A DNA stretch of 64,000 nt, taken from contig CM049317.1 of the NCBI GenBank assembly GCA_026874595.1, positions 39,086,401 through 39,150,400 of the forward strand, read 5' to 3'. The stretch is from Sipunculus nudus (lineage: Eukaryota > Annelida > Sipuncula > Golfingiida > Sipunculidae). The stretch's first letter is position 1. Each line of letters opens with the position of its first letter. The position numbers and the translations under genes are program-made. The notes beneath the pieces are model-generated. The model saw nothing but the letters and a program-made list of their open reading frames with translations. It made no database searches and was not told the DNA's origin. Positions 1-11,804 of the stretch are shown here, one piece after another.

Positions 1-149
1 ATTGCAATGACCGGACAAATTGCCTCTAGCGTTCGATATTTTCAAAAATCGATGTACACTAGTGAAGACAGCCTAATGGTATCTCAAAATTTTCACGGAG
101 ATCAAACAAAAACATCCATATAACAGATGATTATTTACTAAGGAATTCA

Positions 150-1390
150 GTGGATGTGTACTCTGATCAGGTTATAAGACCTAACGTTAGTATTACAGAA
201 CAAACAAGCTCTCACTTATCAGATATTTATCAAGCATTACCTAGCACCAAACCAATTACACCCGATAATGAAATTCCACCCTCTCTTCCTTCTATTTTGT
301 CTCAAAACCCAAATATATACTCTGATTTTAAGCAATATCGATTAGCTAACCAGGGTACCATATTAGGTCATCTTAACGTTCGTAGTTTGCTACCCAAAAC
401 AGAGGAGATTCGCCTCTTGTGTTCTAGTTTAAACCCTCATGTTTTATCATTAACAGAATCATGGTTAGATAACCACGTTTTTGATTCAGAGATACAAATT
501 GATGATTATACGATTTTTAGATCAGATAGGAATCGGCATGGCGGAGGAGTTCTCACGTATGTGTTATCGTCGTTAAAACCGGAGTTGATCACTTTAAACT
601 CAAATGTCGTTGAATGTGTATGGGTTAAAATAATTTTGGGGAGAAAACCGGTCTTAATCGGTTCTATATATAGACCGCCTAATTCCAGTTCCAGTTACAT
701 TGAGGAATTACTCGATTTACTTGCTTCTGCCCTTAACTCATTCAAACATGTTGTATTACTTGGCGATTTCAATGTAGACTGCTTACGCTCTAAAACTTAT
801 ATTGCTAGTAAACTGGACTTGCTCGAAAAAATCTTCGGTCTTAAACAACTTGTAACAGAGCCTACTCGTATTACTCAGCTCACCTCTACAATGATCGACT
901 TGATATTTTCTTCACATCCTAGCATGCATTCAAATGTGAAAGTTCATCCTTTATGTATAAGTGATTATTTTCTTGTCACTACCGTTTTGAATAGACCACC
1001 TAGGGTCACAGTTACAAAATCCGGATATCACCGTACCCTTCGTAAATTCAATGAATACAAATTTATCGATGAATTATCGAAATCCAATTTTTTTTCAAAA
1101 ATTATGCAACTTTCTGATGTAAACTTAGCCTGGGAAATGTGGCGCTATGAATTTCTGAGAATTTCTAATAACAACGCGCCTTTTATTCGACGTCGCACCA
1201 AAGCTCGCGAAAATAAATGGTTCAATAATGATTTACTTAATGAGATTCACTTGCGTGATTATGCACATCGGAACGCATTAAGAACAAATCACAGTAATGA
1301 CTGGTCTGCGTACCGACATCAGCGAAATTATGTTACAAATCTTATCAGATCCACTCGTAGCCAGTATTATGCCACGCTGATACAAAAAAA
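150..1390 (+). pseudogene. LINE ORF2, endonuclease part (exonuclease/endonuclease/phosphatase fold)
   Basis: This part would nick target DNA to prime reverse transcription. Motifs appear in APE order: NVRSL near residue 76, LTESWLD with the metal-binding Glu near residue 102, GSIYRPP near 172, GDFNVD near 206, TMIDLIF near 250, and a final SDY near 272 where the family has Ser-Asp-His. The last residue (codon 966-968, TAT) is a likely His-to-Tyr loss of the catalytic base. There is no ATG at the frame opening (GTG at 150), so the true start is unclear. The frame is lost in the A run near 1383-1390 and the protein continues one frame over. The linker after the endonuclease (residues 290-415) resembles that of other LINEs. 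Confidence 0.8.
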
Positions 1391-2576
1391 ATGGCTCCAA
1401 CCCTGGTTGTGTGTGGAAAGCTTTAAAACACATACTGCCTTCGAAAACCTCCTCGAATAAAGAAAGCGGAAAGATTGACCCTGATAAATTTAACCATTAC
1501 TTTACTTCTGTTGGAAAAAATATTAACGATAAATTTCCGAAAACAATATTTACCTGCGATCATATTGTTAACCCGAATTTGGAATCTTTTGATTTTAATT
1601 CAGTTTCGAGTCAGTTTGTTTTATCACAGTTGTTGAAAGTAAACTCCAGTATGAAAGAAGATATACTGGGAATGTCAGGATTTTTCCTTAAGATAGCCGC
1701 ACCTTATATTTCAGCTCCATTAGCCCACATATTTAACATCTCACTTCAAACCGGCGAGTTTCCAGCAGATTGGAAGACCGCTAGGATCACTCCTATATAC
1801 AAAGGATCTGGATGCAAGGATGATCCAAATAACTACCGACCGATCTCAGTTATAGGCCATGTGCCAAAAATAATAGAACAATTCGTTAAATCGCGCCTCA
1901 TTACGTTTTTTGAAAGTAATAATCTGTTTTCGGATAAACAGTTCGCTTATCTTCCTAATCGTTCAACTTCATTTGCCTTGCACAGCATAATTGACGAATG
2001 CTTAATTAGTCTTAATAACAATAATGTTACCGCTGCATGTTTCCTCGATGTAAAAAAAGGTTTTGATAGCCTTGATCACACTGTCTTACTTACAAAAATG
2101 AGCGACTATGGCATAAAAGGTATACCGCTTATGTGGTTCGAAAACTACCTGTCTAATCGTAAGCAAGTGGTTTATTCTAATGGATTGCTTTCAGAACCAC
2201 GCACCTTGGACATAGGTACCCCACAGGGCACTGTCCTTGGACCTATATTTTTCCTTTTTTATCTAAATGATCTTCCAATGTTCCTCAGTGAGAAATGTGT
2301 CATTTATGCTGATGATATTTCAATTTATTCTTCAACGAATTCAGCCGCTAAAGCTATAGAGTCATTACAAGTAAATCTCGGAATTGCACTTAAATGGTTT
2401 AGAGAGAATCGACTGAGTATTAATCCCCAAAAATCATCATTCATATTATTTGGCCCCAAGTCTAAAACCAATGGAAATCAACTGAACATCTCCATGGATA
2501 ACATTACAGTGATGCCGGTTGAACACACAAAGCTTTTAGGTGTTATCATCGACGCTGGTCTTACATGGAAAAAAAC
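1391..2576 (+). pseudogene. LINE ORF2, reverse transcriptase part
   Basis: This is the continuation of the endonuclease frame after an A-run slip. Reverse transcriptase motifs in order are a WKTARITPIYK block with NYRPISV (1770-1850), FLDVKKGFDSLDH (about 2042-2080; family D then G/AFD), GTPQGTVLGP (2213-2242) and YADD (about 2305-2318), the catalytic Asp pair being intact. It enters frame overlapping the end of the endonuclease frame and leaves it in another A run at about 2570-2576. It would copy element RNA at the nicked target. The catalytic motifs look functional, so this copy is probably not very old. Confidence 0.85.
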
Positions 2577-3148
2577 ATATTCAACTGGTGTGCGACAAAA
2601 TAGTATCAAAACTAGGTCTCCTTTTCAGATTAAGTAAAACCTTAGATGTCTTTAGTTTAAACACACTTTACAATGCCTTAATTCAGAGTCACATTGATTA
2701 TTGTATATCTGTCTGGGGTAATTCCTCCAAAACGTATTTATTACAACTCCAAAAACTTCAAAATAGAGCTGCTAGAATCGTTACTAAAACTTATGATACC
2801 AATATATCCTCTACATCATTGATTGCAACATTGGGTTGGATGAATGTTAAACAGAGATACCAATATTTTGTTTCTTTAATGGTCTTTAAATGTTTGTCTG
2901 GTAATGTCCCTCCATCTCTTACGCATACGTTCAACCGTGTTAATAGTGTATATAATACTCGTTTTTCTCAGGGCTTCAATTTATCATTACCTAAACCAAA
3001 CAGAGAATCAGAATCCTTCAAAGCAAGTCTTGCATATGCTGGTCCCATCCACTGGAATTCTTTACCTGTAAGTGTCAAATCTGGAACCAGTCTCTACCAG
3101 TTTAAATCATTGTACAAGCAATTTATGCCATATAATTTTTCATAGCTT
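2577..3148 (+). pseudogene. LINE ORF2, C-terminal region
   Basis: This is the third frame of the same polyprotein. It carries the widespread LINE C-terminal block with SHIDYCISVWGN, the LQNRAARIVTK motif, LGWMNVKQRYQYF, and a final segment with IHWNSLPVSVK before the stop near 3143-3145. Such C-terminal regions follow the RT thumb in Jockey/CR1-like elements. The role is not well defined, probably RNA binding. It starts inside the preceding frame because of the frameshift. Confidence 0.75.
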
Positions 3149-3487
3149 GTTCACGGGTGCCTTTTCGTCTTTGTATTCATCACCTATATTACTGTGTCAT
3201 TATGTAATATATTTATTGTGAAATCACGATCTTACATGTTTTAATTTTTAGTCAAGCCTCTTATTTAAATTTATTTACTCAATATTCGTGTATATCATTT
3301 AAGAATTTCTTTTTTCTATGATCATTTTAAACCATAAATGTATAACTGTTTTTTATGTATGCATGTATTTTAGTTTCAGTTCTTTCATATTTGCTTTTAT
3401 ATCTGTGTACTTATCGATATCATCTAGACCAGGACCCCATTGAAAAACAGCTTTTGCTGAATAGGCTATCCTGGTTAAATATGTATT

Positions 3488-3527
3488 ATAAATAAATAAA
3501 TTATAAATAAATAAATAAAATAATAAA
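3488..3527 (+). repeat. 3' simple-repeat tail of LINE copy 1
   Basis: TAAATAA-type units end the element. Short tandem tails in place of poly(A) are typical of CR1/Jockey-like LINEs. Confidence 0.6.
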
Positions 3528-3584
3528 ACTACTACAAACCTCTTTCCCCTGTTATGTTCATGCATCACACGTGTTCCCCGACTA

Positions 3585-3614
3585 ATCCTATTGTGCCCCC
3601 GAGGACAATAGGAT
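3585..3614. other. Perfect 10-bp hairpin
   Basis: ATCCTATTGT and its exact inverse complement ACAATAGGAT flank a 10-base loop (GCCCCCGAGG). It lies just beyond the LINE tail and no host gene adjoins it. It could be the end of another small element or chance. Confidence 0.5.
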
Positions 3615-3791
3615 CAGTGTCAGTCATTAACATGCTCTCCCCAATACGCACAAAGCATAATCTCGTAATCTCGTGAAGTCTCGGCTTTTCAAACCATGCC
3701 GTTTGCTTAATTCAAACAACATTCACCTGAGGATCGGGTCGCATCCCGTGGAACAGTCTGTAGTGAATTTACAGTGTTGTTTTTCTTCACC

Positions 3792-3794
<3 letters not shown>

Positions 3795-3846
<52 letters not shown>
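3795..3846. repeat. (AT)n microsatellite
   Basis: A pure AT dinucleotide run of about 52 bases. The IYIYIY reading frames over it are not genes. Confidence 0.97.
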
Positions 3847-3849
<3 letters not shown>

Positions 3850-3979
3850 AATTCAATTGACCGTTGTATTTTACCATGGGAATAACATTATACCATATCT
3901 TTGGAGAGGCATGCATATATTTATATGCGTAAAATGTGCCGGGCAGATCAATTAACAGAAACTGCTATTGACAATTTTT

Positions 3980-3983
<4 letters not shown>

Positions 3984-4028
<45 letters not shown>
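3984..4028. repeat. (AT)n microsatellite
   Basis: An AT run of about 45 bases at the 5' edge of the second LINE fragment. Confidence 0.97.
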
Positions 4029-4030
<2 letters not shown>

Positions 4031-4039
4031 TGGGGAAAG

Positions 4040-5389
4040 TTACAGTTTTTTCGACCTAATCAAAGGATTTGATACTATAAAAAAGATACATAAAAGATTA
4101 CTAGAAATACTGCATACCTTTCGGTTTGCAAGTAACACAGTGGCCTGGTTTCATTCATCTCTTCGTAATCGGTAACAGATAGTAAAATACTATAATAATC
4201 TATCTAGCCCCGCAGATACTAGGACTACGTCTGTTTTTAATATACATAAATGATCCTCCCGCTGTGCTTAATTCTGATGGTATTGTGATGTACGTAGACG
4301 ATGTCACTAAACTGCCATGGAAAAAATGCCGATGAACTGAGATTAAATTACTGGGCACTGTACATCAAGTAACATCTGGTATGACGAAAAATTACTCACT
4401 CTAAATTATAACAAATCTCATGTCATGCTCCATGGTAATTCCAAAAGGATTGCTTATCAGATATCAATTGGATTCAACTTTACCTTGTTCTGATGAGACC
4501 AATTTACTTGGCGTGACAATAGATGCTAATTTATCCTGGAGACCACATGTTAAATCATAATGCAGAATCTATCTCAAAAGATAGTTCTTTACCGAATATC
4601 AAGCTTTCTTTTTCTGCAATCATTGGCCAAGATTTCTGAGATAGTCATTCAATCACATATTGACTATGCCCTACTAAAGCTTCCCGAATTAATACCAAAA
4701 ACTACGATAGAAATGTAAATTCCAAGATGCTTTAATAAGTGAACTGAGACGGAGGAATGTACCGCTACGCTGTACTTATTCCAGTAGTGGTAAAGTATAA
4801 ATGTGTTTGCGTTATTAGGCTCACAAGGGGATAGTTTTATTTTGTTAATGAAGCTCGCTATCATGGGACTCGAGCTGCTCCGAGTAAAGATTTATCGTCA
4901 ATGAGACTACAACTAACTATATATATGAAAAAGTCTTCATTATTTGCCAGGTCAAAAGTCTGGAATAGTTTATCCAGTGTATCTAGATCGGCCACATCAT
5001 GTGGTTCTTTCAAGAAACGAATTAAAGGAGAAATTTTAGAGAATTTCTCGGCCACGTGACCAATTTGTGTTTGTGTGTGCAGCACTCTTTTTACTTAGGG
5101 TTCATTGATCATATAAGAATAAAAATTAACTTCATTCAATGTTGCTTATACAGGACATTGCTATGGCAAAGTCTATCAATGTTACAGAATATTGTATTAT
5201 AATACCTTCATACCTCACATTATAGATATAAACTGAATGTGATGTTTTAGTATATACTCTGCTTGCTATATATATATATATATACTTTCTAAATATGCTT
5301 GGATTGTTTAGAGTTCACATAATTATTATGGTCATGTTTTACACTCTTAGCCTAGGTATTATGAATGTACTGTTTGTACAAATGCTTAC

Positions 5390-5443
<54 letters not shown>

Positions 5444-5545
5444 GTTTTTATCTGTAAAAGGTACAGGGCACCAACGTTGATTTTAGCTGATTGGTTTATT
5501 ACCTTGTATAAATATGATGTAATTAATAAATAAAATAAATAAAAG
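4040..5545 (+). pseudogene. Second LINE remnant: reverse transcriptase to 3' tail
   Basis: This is a strongly decayed plus-strand LINE. Conceptual translation, with several frame changes, gives an FDLIKGFDTI block (about 4052-4080), LFLIYINDPP followed by MYVDDVTKL with the catalytic Asp pair (about 4230-4310), LTLNYNKSHVML (about 4395-4430) and NLLGVTIDANLSW (about 4500-4540). A C-terminal block with SLFARSKVWNSLSSV ends at a stop at 5057-5059. The trailer ends in AATAAATAAA-type units at about 5522-5545. The domain order equals copy 1 but the sequence differs, so it is a different family. Many stops and shifts show it is old. Confidence 0.75.
5392..5436. repeat. (AT)n microsatellite in the LINE trailer
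   Basis: An AT run of about 45 bases in the 3' non-coding part of the second LINE. A shorter AT run sits at 5268-5283. Confidence 0.95.
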
Positions 5546-6169
5546 TGTGCCTATACGTAAATAATCGAACCCCCCCCCGTGTGAACTAGCGGGGTCTTTG
5601 CGTCGATTCTCTTCTTATGGATTTTCTGCTCTTTCTTTCAGTGTACGACAGTTTTTCTTTCATCATGGCAATCTGTTGATCTTTCTCCTTATTCTCATCT
5701 TGACTGTAAGTCATCTGAGGCATAGGTATGGCGCTTTGTCCGTGCGGCCGTCCGTTACCGCTGACCCTATAGAAGCCTACTAAATATCTAGGGAGGTCCA
5801 TAAAAAATCTCCTTGGAAACCTGAAATTAGGTCACTCGACCTATATCCTCCGAGCTATGGGGCTTGTAAGAACCCCCTCTCCCCCGGTCGAATAATAAAA
5901 AAAAATTGATAATTAATGCATGGATTGTCATGAATCATGCCTTGACCATTACTAGTTTTGTCAGTTCCAGAAAAGTGGTGGCGCCAGCTGTATTTTTCTT
6001 ATTTTTATGAATATTTTTCATCTATAAATGACAACAATCATGTCAGTTTCTAAGATGTGATTCCATCTAGGATCCCAAAACCTGGTGTGTTTATTGATCA
6101 CAAGTTGACGCCCTATAGTAATCACCTTGTCTGTCTCTCTGTTCAGCTGTCTGCCTGTCTATCCATCCG
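5546..6169. other. No gene seen; trace of a family 3 tip
   Basis: It opens with a C run (about 5568-5577). At about 5698-5762 the sequence around TAAGTCATCTGAG plus a GTCCGTGCGGCCGTCCGTT stretch resembles the 5' end of family 3 elements (compare 58592-58660). Nothing else was recognised. Confidence 0.35.
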
Positions 6170-7180
6170 TTAATCCACACAAATTTTTTCAAGATGATAA
6201 CTCCAGTTTGGATTGACATATGGATTTTAATCTTGACTAAAACAAGAACCTGTATGATTTTTAGGTCATGTGGGCAAAGGTCAAGGTCACAGGATTGACT
6301 TATTTAAACAGATTTTGGGTAAATTTTAAGCCAAGCTTTTCAACCAAACTTTCCATCTTGCGTATTTAGTTATCATGCCGGTTTGGGGAGAGCATTAATG
6401 AATTAGAGGTCACAAGGTCAAAGGTCAAGGTCACAAGGGCCATCTGATCACAAATTAGTTTTTAGATGATAATTCCAGTTTAGTTTGACATATTGGTTTA
6501 CAAACATAACTTATATATTGCTCACCACTAAAGTAAGAACCCTGTCGTTTTGGGGTTCAAAGGTCTAAAGGTCAAGGTCAGGTCACTGGACCCATTTCTT
6601 TAAAAAGAGTTTGTATGCATTACAAGCCAAACTTTTCATCACAAACCTTCCATCTTCAAAATATTGCTTACTTGCCAATAGGGGAAGAATCTTAACGATT
6701 TGGTGGGTCATAGGGTCAAAGGTCACATCCATTCACAAATTAGTTCATGGATGATAATTCTGGTTTGAATGGACAGATTGGCTTCAAACGTGTTTTATTT
6801 ATGACCCACCACTTAAGTAAGAAACATCTTGTTTTCAGGGTCTAGAGGTCAAAGGTGAAGGTCACGGGAGCCACAACTTTCATAAGATTGTGGATGCACT
6901 GTAAATGAAACGTTTTTTCCCAACTTTCCATCTTTCATACATGGCTTACTTGCCCAAAGTGGAAGAAATCTATAGATTTTGAAGTAACCTGGTAGAAGTC
7001 AAGGTCAGCTGGACCAACCATTTTTTTAAGATTGTTACGATAATCTAAATGCTGCAAGTTCAGGGATAGTAAGATACTTTGGTCACAAGGTCATTGGTTA
7101 GGGCCACAGGACCGTCATTCTGAAGAATTTCTTGAAAACAATCTAATAGACAGATTCAGCTGGGCATCGAGACCCATTCT
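6170..7180. repeat. Tandem array with AGGTCA-rich blocks
   Basis: Imperfect units of roughly 300-350 bases repeat the same order of blocks: GATGATAATTCCAGTTT, a stretch ending ACTAAAGTAAGAACC, then AAGGTCAAGGTCAC, then CTTTCCATCTT. The best block (6415-6433) is three AGGTCA hexamers, spaced 1 base and then 0 bases. The same unit type recurs at 39840-40368 and 42124-42240, inside family 2. Confidence 0.75.
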
Positions 7181-7599
7181 TGTATTCTGACTCAATATTT
7201 TGTCATTTTATGTCATTTTCTGAATGTTCGCCTTGGTAAATTCTAGGCTGTACACAACAGAGTCCACTTTACAACTCAGCTCAGAGTATTTGTTATTTAC
7301 TGTTTAAAAGTCACTTTTAATTGACTCAATATATATCCACCCGCAGTGATCCTTTAAATGTTCTCAAGGCAGCTTGCAAGATTTTCCACAATACATTACA
7401 TTTAGTGTCTACAATAGCTATAATATCACTTGCCTGCATTGTCTCTTGTCCTTCCTTGTCCATCTTTCTGAGTGGTTCTTCCTGATGTTTTTTTCTGTCC
7501 AATTTCTTGCTATTTGTCCATACTAGCTTGTTCTCTGACCGAAAAATCACCTTTGCTCCTAGATCTAGTCATTACGTATGACTGGTCGCTCATTATAAC
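7181..7599. other. No gene or named repeat seen
   Basis: AT-rich sequence without a supported coding signal. The short open frames carry no recognisable motif. Confidence 0.5.
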
Positions 7600-8190
7600 T
7601 TAGAAATAGTGAACGTGTTTTGGCGAGAGCGGACACATGTAACGTCCATTCAGTCGGTCATTTTCAATCGAAAGTCGCGCCACCAGAAGTCTTAAGTACT
7701 AGATCGAGGTATTCAAGATCTATGGACATGCATAATTCAGGCAAATACAGCAAACTACTCATGAGAATGTATTCTACGAAAACGAGAAGGTGGGTGGCGC
7801 CACCTGTCTAGTCTACGAGTATACTCTCCAAGATGGATGGTTTTACCAAATTTCAGACCAATACATTTAACCTCTCCTGAGATATGAGCAATTTTCACCC
7901 AAAACAAACGCACGGATGGACGCCACGCGAAAACGATTGCAGATGGCGCCACCAGTTTTATGTACGAGGTGGAGGTATCCAAGGTCTAAGGACATGCACA
8001 ATTTCAGCCAAACTCATTGAACAAATCACTATGACGAATAGATGCCAAACGCATGGATGTACACCACGCAAAAATCATTGCAGGTGGCGACACCTATCTC
8101 GAGTATGAGATGGAGAGATCCATGCACAATTTCAGCCCAATAAATTGAACCACTCCTAAGATATAGGGCTGTTATTACTAAGACACCCGG
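7600..8190. repeat. Diverged monomers carrying the GGTGGCGCCACC palindrome
   Basis: Units share a block such as GATATGAGCAATTTTCACCC followed by a sentence-like repeat ending in the palindrome or a variant (7671-7685, 7792-7803, 7944-7956, 8084-8095). They are related to, but more diverged than, the arrays in the family 1 elements. Confidence 0.6.
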
Positions 8191-9531
8191 ATTCATACTG
8201 CACAAACTTTATTTAAACACTATCCCACACATCATGAGAACTGTAAGCAGGAATTTCTATTGTGTATGTTGATTTTCAACTTTGGTGATCGATAGCCTCT
8301 GGTGTTAATTTTGCCTGATTATTTGGTAAAGAAAATAAAAGCAATTCTGAACCAGATAAATATGCCTAGAGTAATTTACCTATGAAACAAGACGACCATA
8401 GTAATTTGAATGAGCAATGTTTTGGGAGAGCGGAAACAATAACACTTTTACGTATTTATGCTGATATTGAAAAATCGCGGACGAACGGACAGACAGGCAG
8501 ATAGAAAAAATTTCCTGATTTTTTAACTGAATGCCATTCAGAAGCATTGCTAAAGCGATGTTAACTGCAAAATGACAATTATGTCAGACCAAAGAACAAG
8601 CAGGCGGGAGAAATTGACAACAACAGACGAACAGACAGACATATTGACAGACTGTCAAAACCTGGATGAAAGTTGACCGGACCTCATAGTGGGAAATGAA
8701 GAGACGAATAAAATGAGCTACATTTTGTGTAGATAGGACTATATTTGACGAAGTTATGAGCAAGATAAAATTTTGGGGTTTTTCGGTGACCTTGACCTTG
8801 AGCTTTTACTTATCTAAATTAAAAAACCAAAAGCTTTGAGGAGTTTTGTTTTTTCTTAACTGTATATTTTTTTAAGAGGGATTACTTGAGAATTGTGGCC
8901 TGTACAGCGAAAAAAGATAAATTTTGCAATATTAGTTAGAAAACCAAAGTTAGAAAAATGAGACCCAATATTTGGAATATCATGAATTTTCCTAAAAAAT
9001 GCGTAACCACGGTAACATCAGAGTGAGAATGCTACACATCAGATGAAAGGCCATAGGATGGCGATTAAAATTAGCTACAGTTTATGTGGCTACGATAAAT
9101 TTTTATGAAGATATGAAAAAAAAAAACGATTTTGCGTTTTTTATTGATTTTCACCTATAACCTATTTACATTAAAAACACGAAACTTCTAGAACTACATG
9201 GGTTCTATCACCGGTAAAGGATTCAGAGGGACTGCTAAACAATTATGGCCTATGGAAGACATAGGCCATATGTCAGACGAAAGAACAAACAGGGAGGCGA
9301 CAACTGACAAACAGACTGACATACTGACACATCAGAGATGACAGCTGACCAATCCATCTCCTGGAGAAAGCATATAGAGGAACAAAATGAGTTGTAATTT
9401 ATGTAGGTAAGGTTCATATTTTTCGGAGATATGGCCAAAAAGTGATATGTTAAAAGTGTTTCAAGTGCAGCGTCACCTAGCGTCTATTTTCCGAAAATGA
9501 AAAATCTCTATCAATATTAGTGTAAGAGATA
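8191..9531. repeat. Dispersed and tandem array (family 6), left part
   Basis: Repeated blocks include CAGACAGACATATTGACAGA-type stretches, AAAATGAGCTACATTTTGTG-type stretches, and sentences ending in AGGATTCCTGCAAAACTG-like text. The same blocks resume at 14296, so the Gypsy element 9537-14295 lies inside this array. No coding signal was seen. Confidence 0.6.
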
Positions 9532-9536
9532 ATATG

Positions 9537-9777
9537 TGTGTAAATATGTCTGTAGCAATCACTTATGCTCAATAAGCACACATACAAAGCAAGACCACCT
9601 GAAAAGAAGCCATGTTGTTTAATCACTCTATCCTGCTGCCACGTAGGGGCAGATACATATGTGTCAGACTTGCCAGTATAGAGACATCTGGTGGCGGTAA
9701 TATCAGAGAGCTTAGATGTCATCTAACCTCTCTGGTAATACAAACCAATTATAATCCAATATGGTCATATTGTAACA
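9537..9777 (-). repeat. 3' LTR of Gypsy element 1
   Basis: It pairs with 14091-14295 over nearly its whole length, for example the shared GCACACATACAAAGCAAGAC block. It is about 36 bases longer than the other LTR because of an extra segment near 9700-9740, so the LTRs have diverged by indels as well as substitutions. Confidence 0.9.
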
Positions 9778-10206
9778 TCCTTTCCTTTTTAAATATGATG
9801 AAAATACCTTAACAAAAATATAGCTTATAACGGCTTTCTTAATATACCGACACTATGTCAAGTTAGGTGCATTAAGCCTTAGAATGTTTACGTTGTAAAA
9901 ATAAACGTAACTAAACCATTGACCTTGATTTAAGCACATGACAATTATACATGTCAATGGATAAAAATCAGAATTAAAAAACATGAAGTGAACAGTAGAA
10001 CAACAGTATGAACAGAATTTCTCAAGTTTTACACACAAAGTCAAAAGAGTCTTAGACAGACCAGTATCGCCTTGTGTATCATAAATGCCTATGATACCAT
10101 GTATCTTATAACATATCACAACTATTCACCACTTATTTAGACACAACATAGTCATCAAACTTGGATGGAAATTTGCGAACGCGTTTTGGTCTCAGACTCA
10201 CTGGTT

Positions 10207-10569
10207 TCACAGTGGGGTAGAATTATTTTCCACAGCTGTTTCTGTGGCCACAGGCGGTTCTACACTCGTCGACTCATGTCCGAGTGGAGCATCATCTGAT
10301 TCGCTAGTTTTCTTAGGATACACTCTGTTTCGGCGCAGTGTCCTGGATCCTGTTTCTACCTCATTGGAACGCTCATCTTGTCTCCTGAGAACTTTACCTT
10401 TATCCCAGGTTTTCTTTCCCGTAGTCATAGGCTTTAATCGAACAGCGTCTCCTTCATGTAGCGGTTTTAGGTGTCTGGCATTCCTGTCAAAGTAATGTAC
10501 ACTGTGTCTGTTCCTCAGAGATTTGTTTTTCTTTACTATTTCAGGATTAAACACATGAGGATTGAGCAA
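10207..10569 (-). pseudogene. Integrase C-terminal region, Gypsy element 1
   Basis: Residues 30-75 (YFDRNARHLKPLHEGDAVRL then WDKGKVL) match the small beta-barrel tail common at Ty3/Gypsy integrase ends, followed by a low-complexity Ser/Thr/Glu tail. The stop is 430 bases before the 3' LTR, leaving a non-coding 3' segment (9790-10206) in which I see no envelope gene. Confidence 0.75.
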
Positions 10570-10925
10570 GTCGTGCGAGCTCTTCTACTCATGATCCTTT
10601 GAGCAGGGCCCAGCCCGGCATCTTGGGTTGGTGTAATACGGTACTCCATGATCGCGAGATATGGGTCATGGCCACTTTTCAGTGCCTTTCCGATCATTGA
10701 TTTTGCAGTTTTCACGGCAGACTCTGCCATTCCATTGCTTTGGGCATGACTAGAAGAACTTGTTCTGTGTTCGAAATCATACAACTCAGCAGATTTGTTA
10801 AACTGTTCACTTGCAAACTGTGGGCCGTTATCTGAACAAACTATTTGGGGAATATCCCATCTGGCAAAGTGACTCTTTAACTTTCTGATGACCGATTCTG
10901 ACTTAGTACTTGTGAGTTGGTTCAC
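10536..10925 (-). pseudogene. Integrase catalytic core remnant, Gypsy element 1
   Basis: It contains the second catalytic Asp in CSDNGPQF and the Glu in NGMAESAVKTAK. The first Asp segment (about 11060-10930) is lost in a frame-shifted stretch. Integrase would insert element cDNA and make the 5-bp duplication seen outside the LTRs. Confidence 0.82.
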
Positions 10926-11062
10926 CTCCCAAAATTACTATAATAACACACAGTCACTAGGAAATCTTTTCCATTCAGCACAAACAGATCGATTCCAATC
11001 TTTTGCCACTGTATATCAGCGATCTCATGACTCATTAGCGTTTCTTTCTGCTGACCTTTACC

Positions 11063-11764
11063 TCAACTGTTACACACCTCACAAGCTGAAATGTAATCTT
11101 TCAGGTCAGATTTCATGCATGGCCAGAATACACATTCCTTGGCACGTCTCAGAGTAGCTTCTATTCCAGAATCCGGCAAGTGTAGTGCTTCTTTTATTTC
11201 AGATCTGAGACTCATGGGGATTACAACACGATTTCCTTTAAAAATCAGTCCATCTTGGATTGTGCATTCACCTTTGGTGTGAAAGTATGGTAGCAATTCA
11301 CAGGGTAAATCTTGCTTTTGATCTGGCCAACCTGCTTTAAATACATCAGCAAACTTACAGAGAACCTCCCCTTGTGTTGCCATTCTGATTTTCTCTAGCC
11401 TTTCTGTTCTGATTGGCAAATATCTTGTCATGTTTACGCACTCAACTTCTTCTCCACCTTCTGTATCTCTTGTATGTGCACGTGACATGAGATCAGCAAT
11501 GTGCATTTCTGGACCAGGCATATAGTTGATCTCTATGTCATATTCAAGTGTTCTCAGTATCATTCCTACTGGTCGTTTTGACGCTGTGCACAAGGGTTTC
11601 TTTATTATGCTTGTAGGAGGCTTGTGATCAGTTTTCACTTTCGTATGGAGGCCAAACGTATACTGATGAAACTTTTTCAGAGCAAACACTATTGCGAGCA
11701 TCTCCTTTTCTATAGGAGCATACCTAGACATCGTAGGTGTCAAGGCATGGCTTGCAGAGCACAC
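11063..11764 (-). pseudogene. RNase H and integrase zinc-binding part, Gypsy element 1
   Basis: RNase H motifs RYAPIEKEMLAIVFALKKF and KTDHKP are followed by the connector YMPGPEMHIADLMSRA. The integrase HHCC-type region then ends in CEVCNS with the HLPDSGIEATLRRAKECVFW block (residues about 190-233). The frame ends at 11063 and integrase continues after a shift. Confidence 0.82.
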
Positions 11765-11804
11765 AGACTTTTCATTTTGTAGCAGGACAGCACCGAGTCC
11801 TGAT

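Larger units (their letters stand above)
1..3527 (+). mobile_element. Non-LTR retrotransposon (LINE), Jockey/CR1-like, 3' portion, copy 1
   Basis: An APE-type endonuclease domain is followed by a reverse transcriptase and a C-terminal region, all on the plus strand, split over three frames. The 3' end is a non-coding stretch of about 340 bases ending in a short TAAA/TAAATAA-type tail at 3488-3527, as in CR1/Jockey-group LINEs. The window opens inside the element: the first 149 bases have stops in every useful frame, so any ORF1 lies upstream or is lost. Two frameshifts, both in A runs, and a changed endonuclease residue make this copy inactive as read. The clade assignment comes from the domain style and is uncertain. 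Confidence 0.85.

Noticed and set aside
3673-3916. Open frames coding IYIYIY runs (also near 20340, 21760 and 22690)
   Set aside because: They are translations of AT dinucleotide microsatellites.
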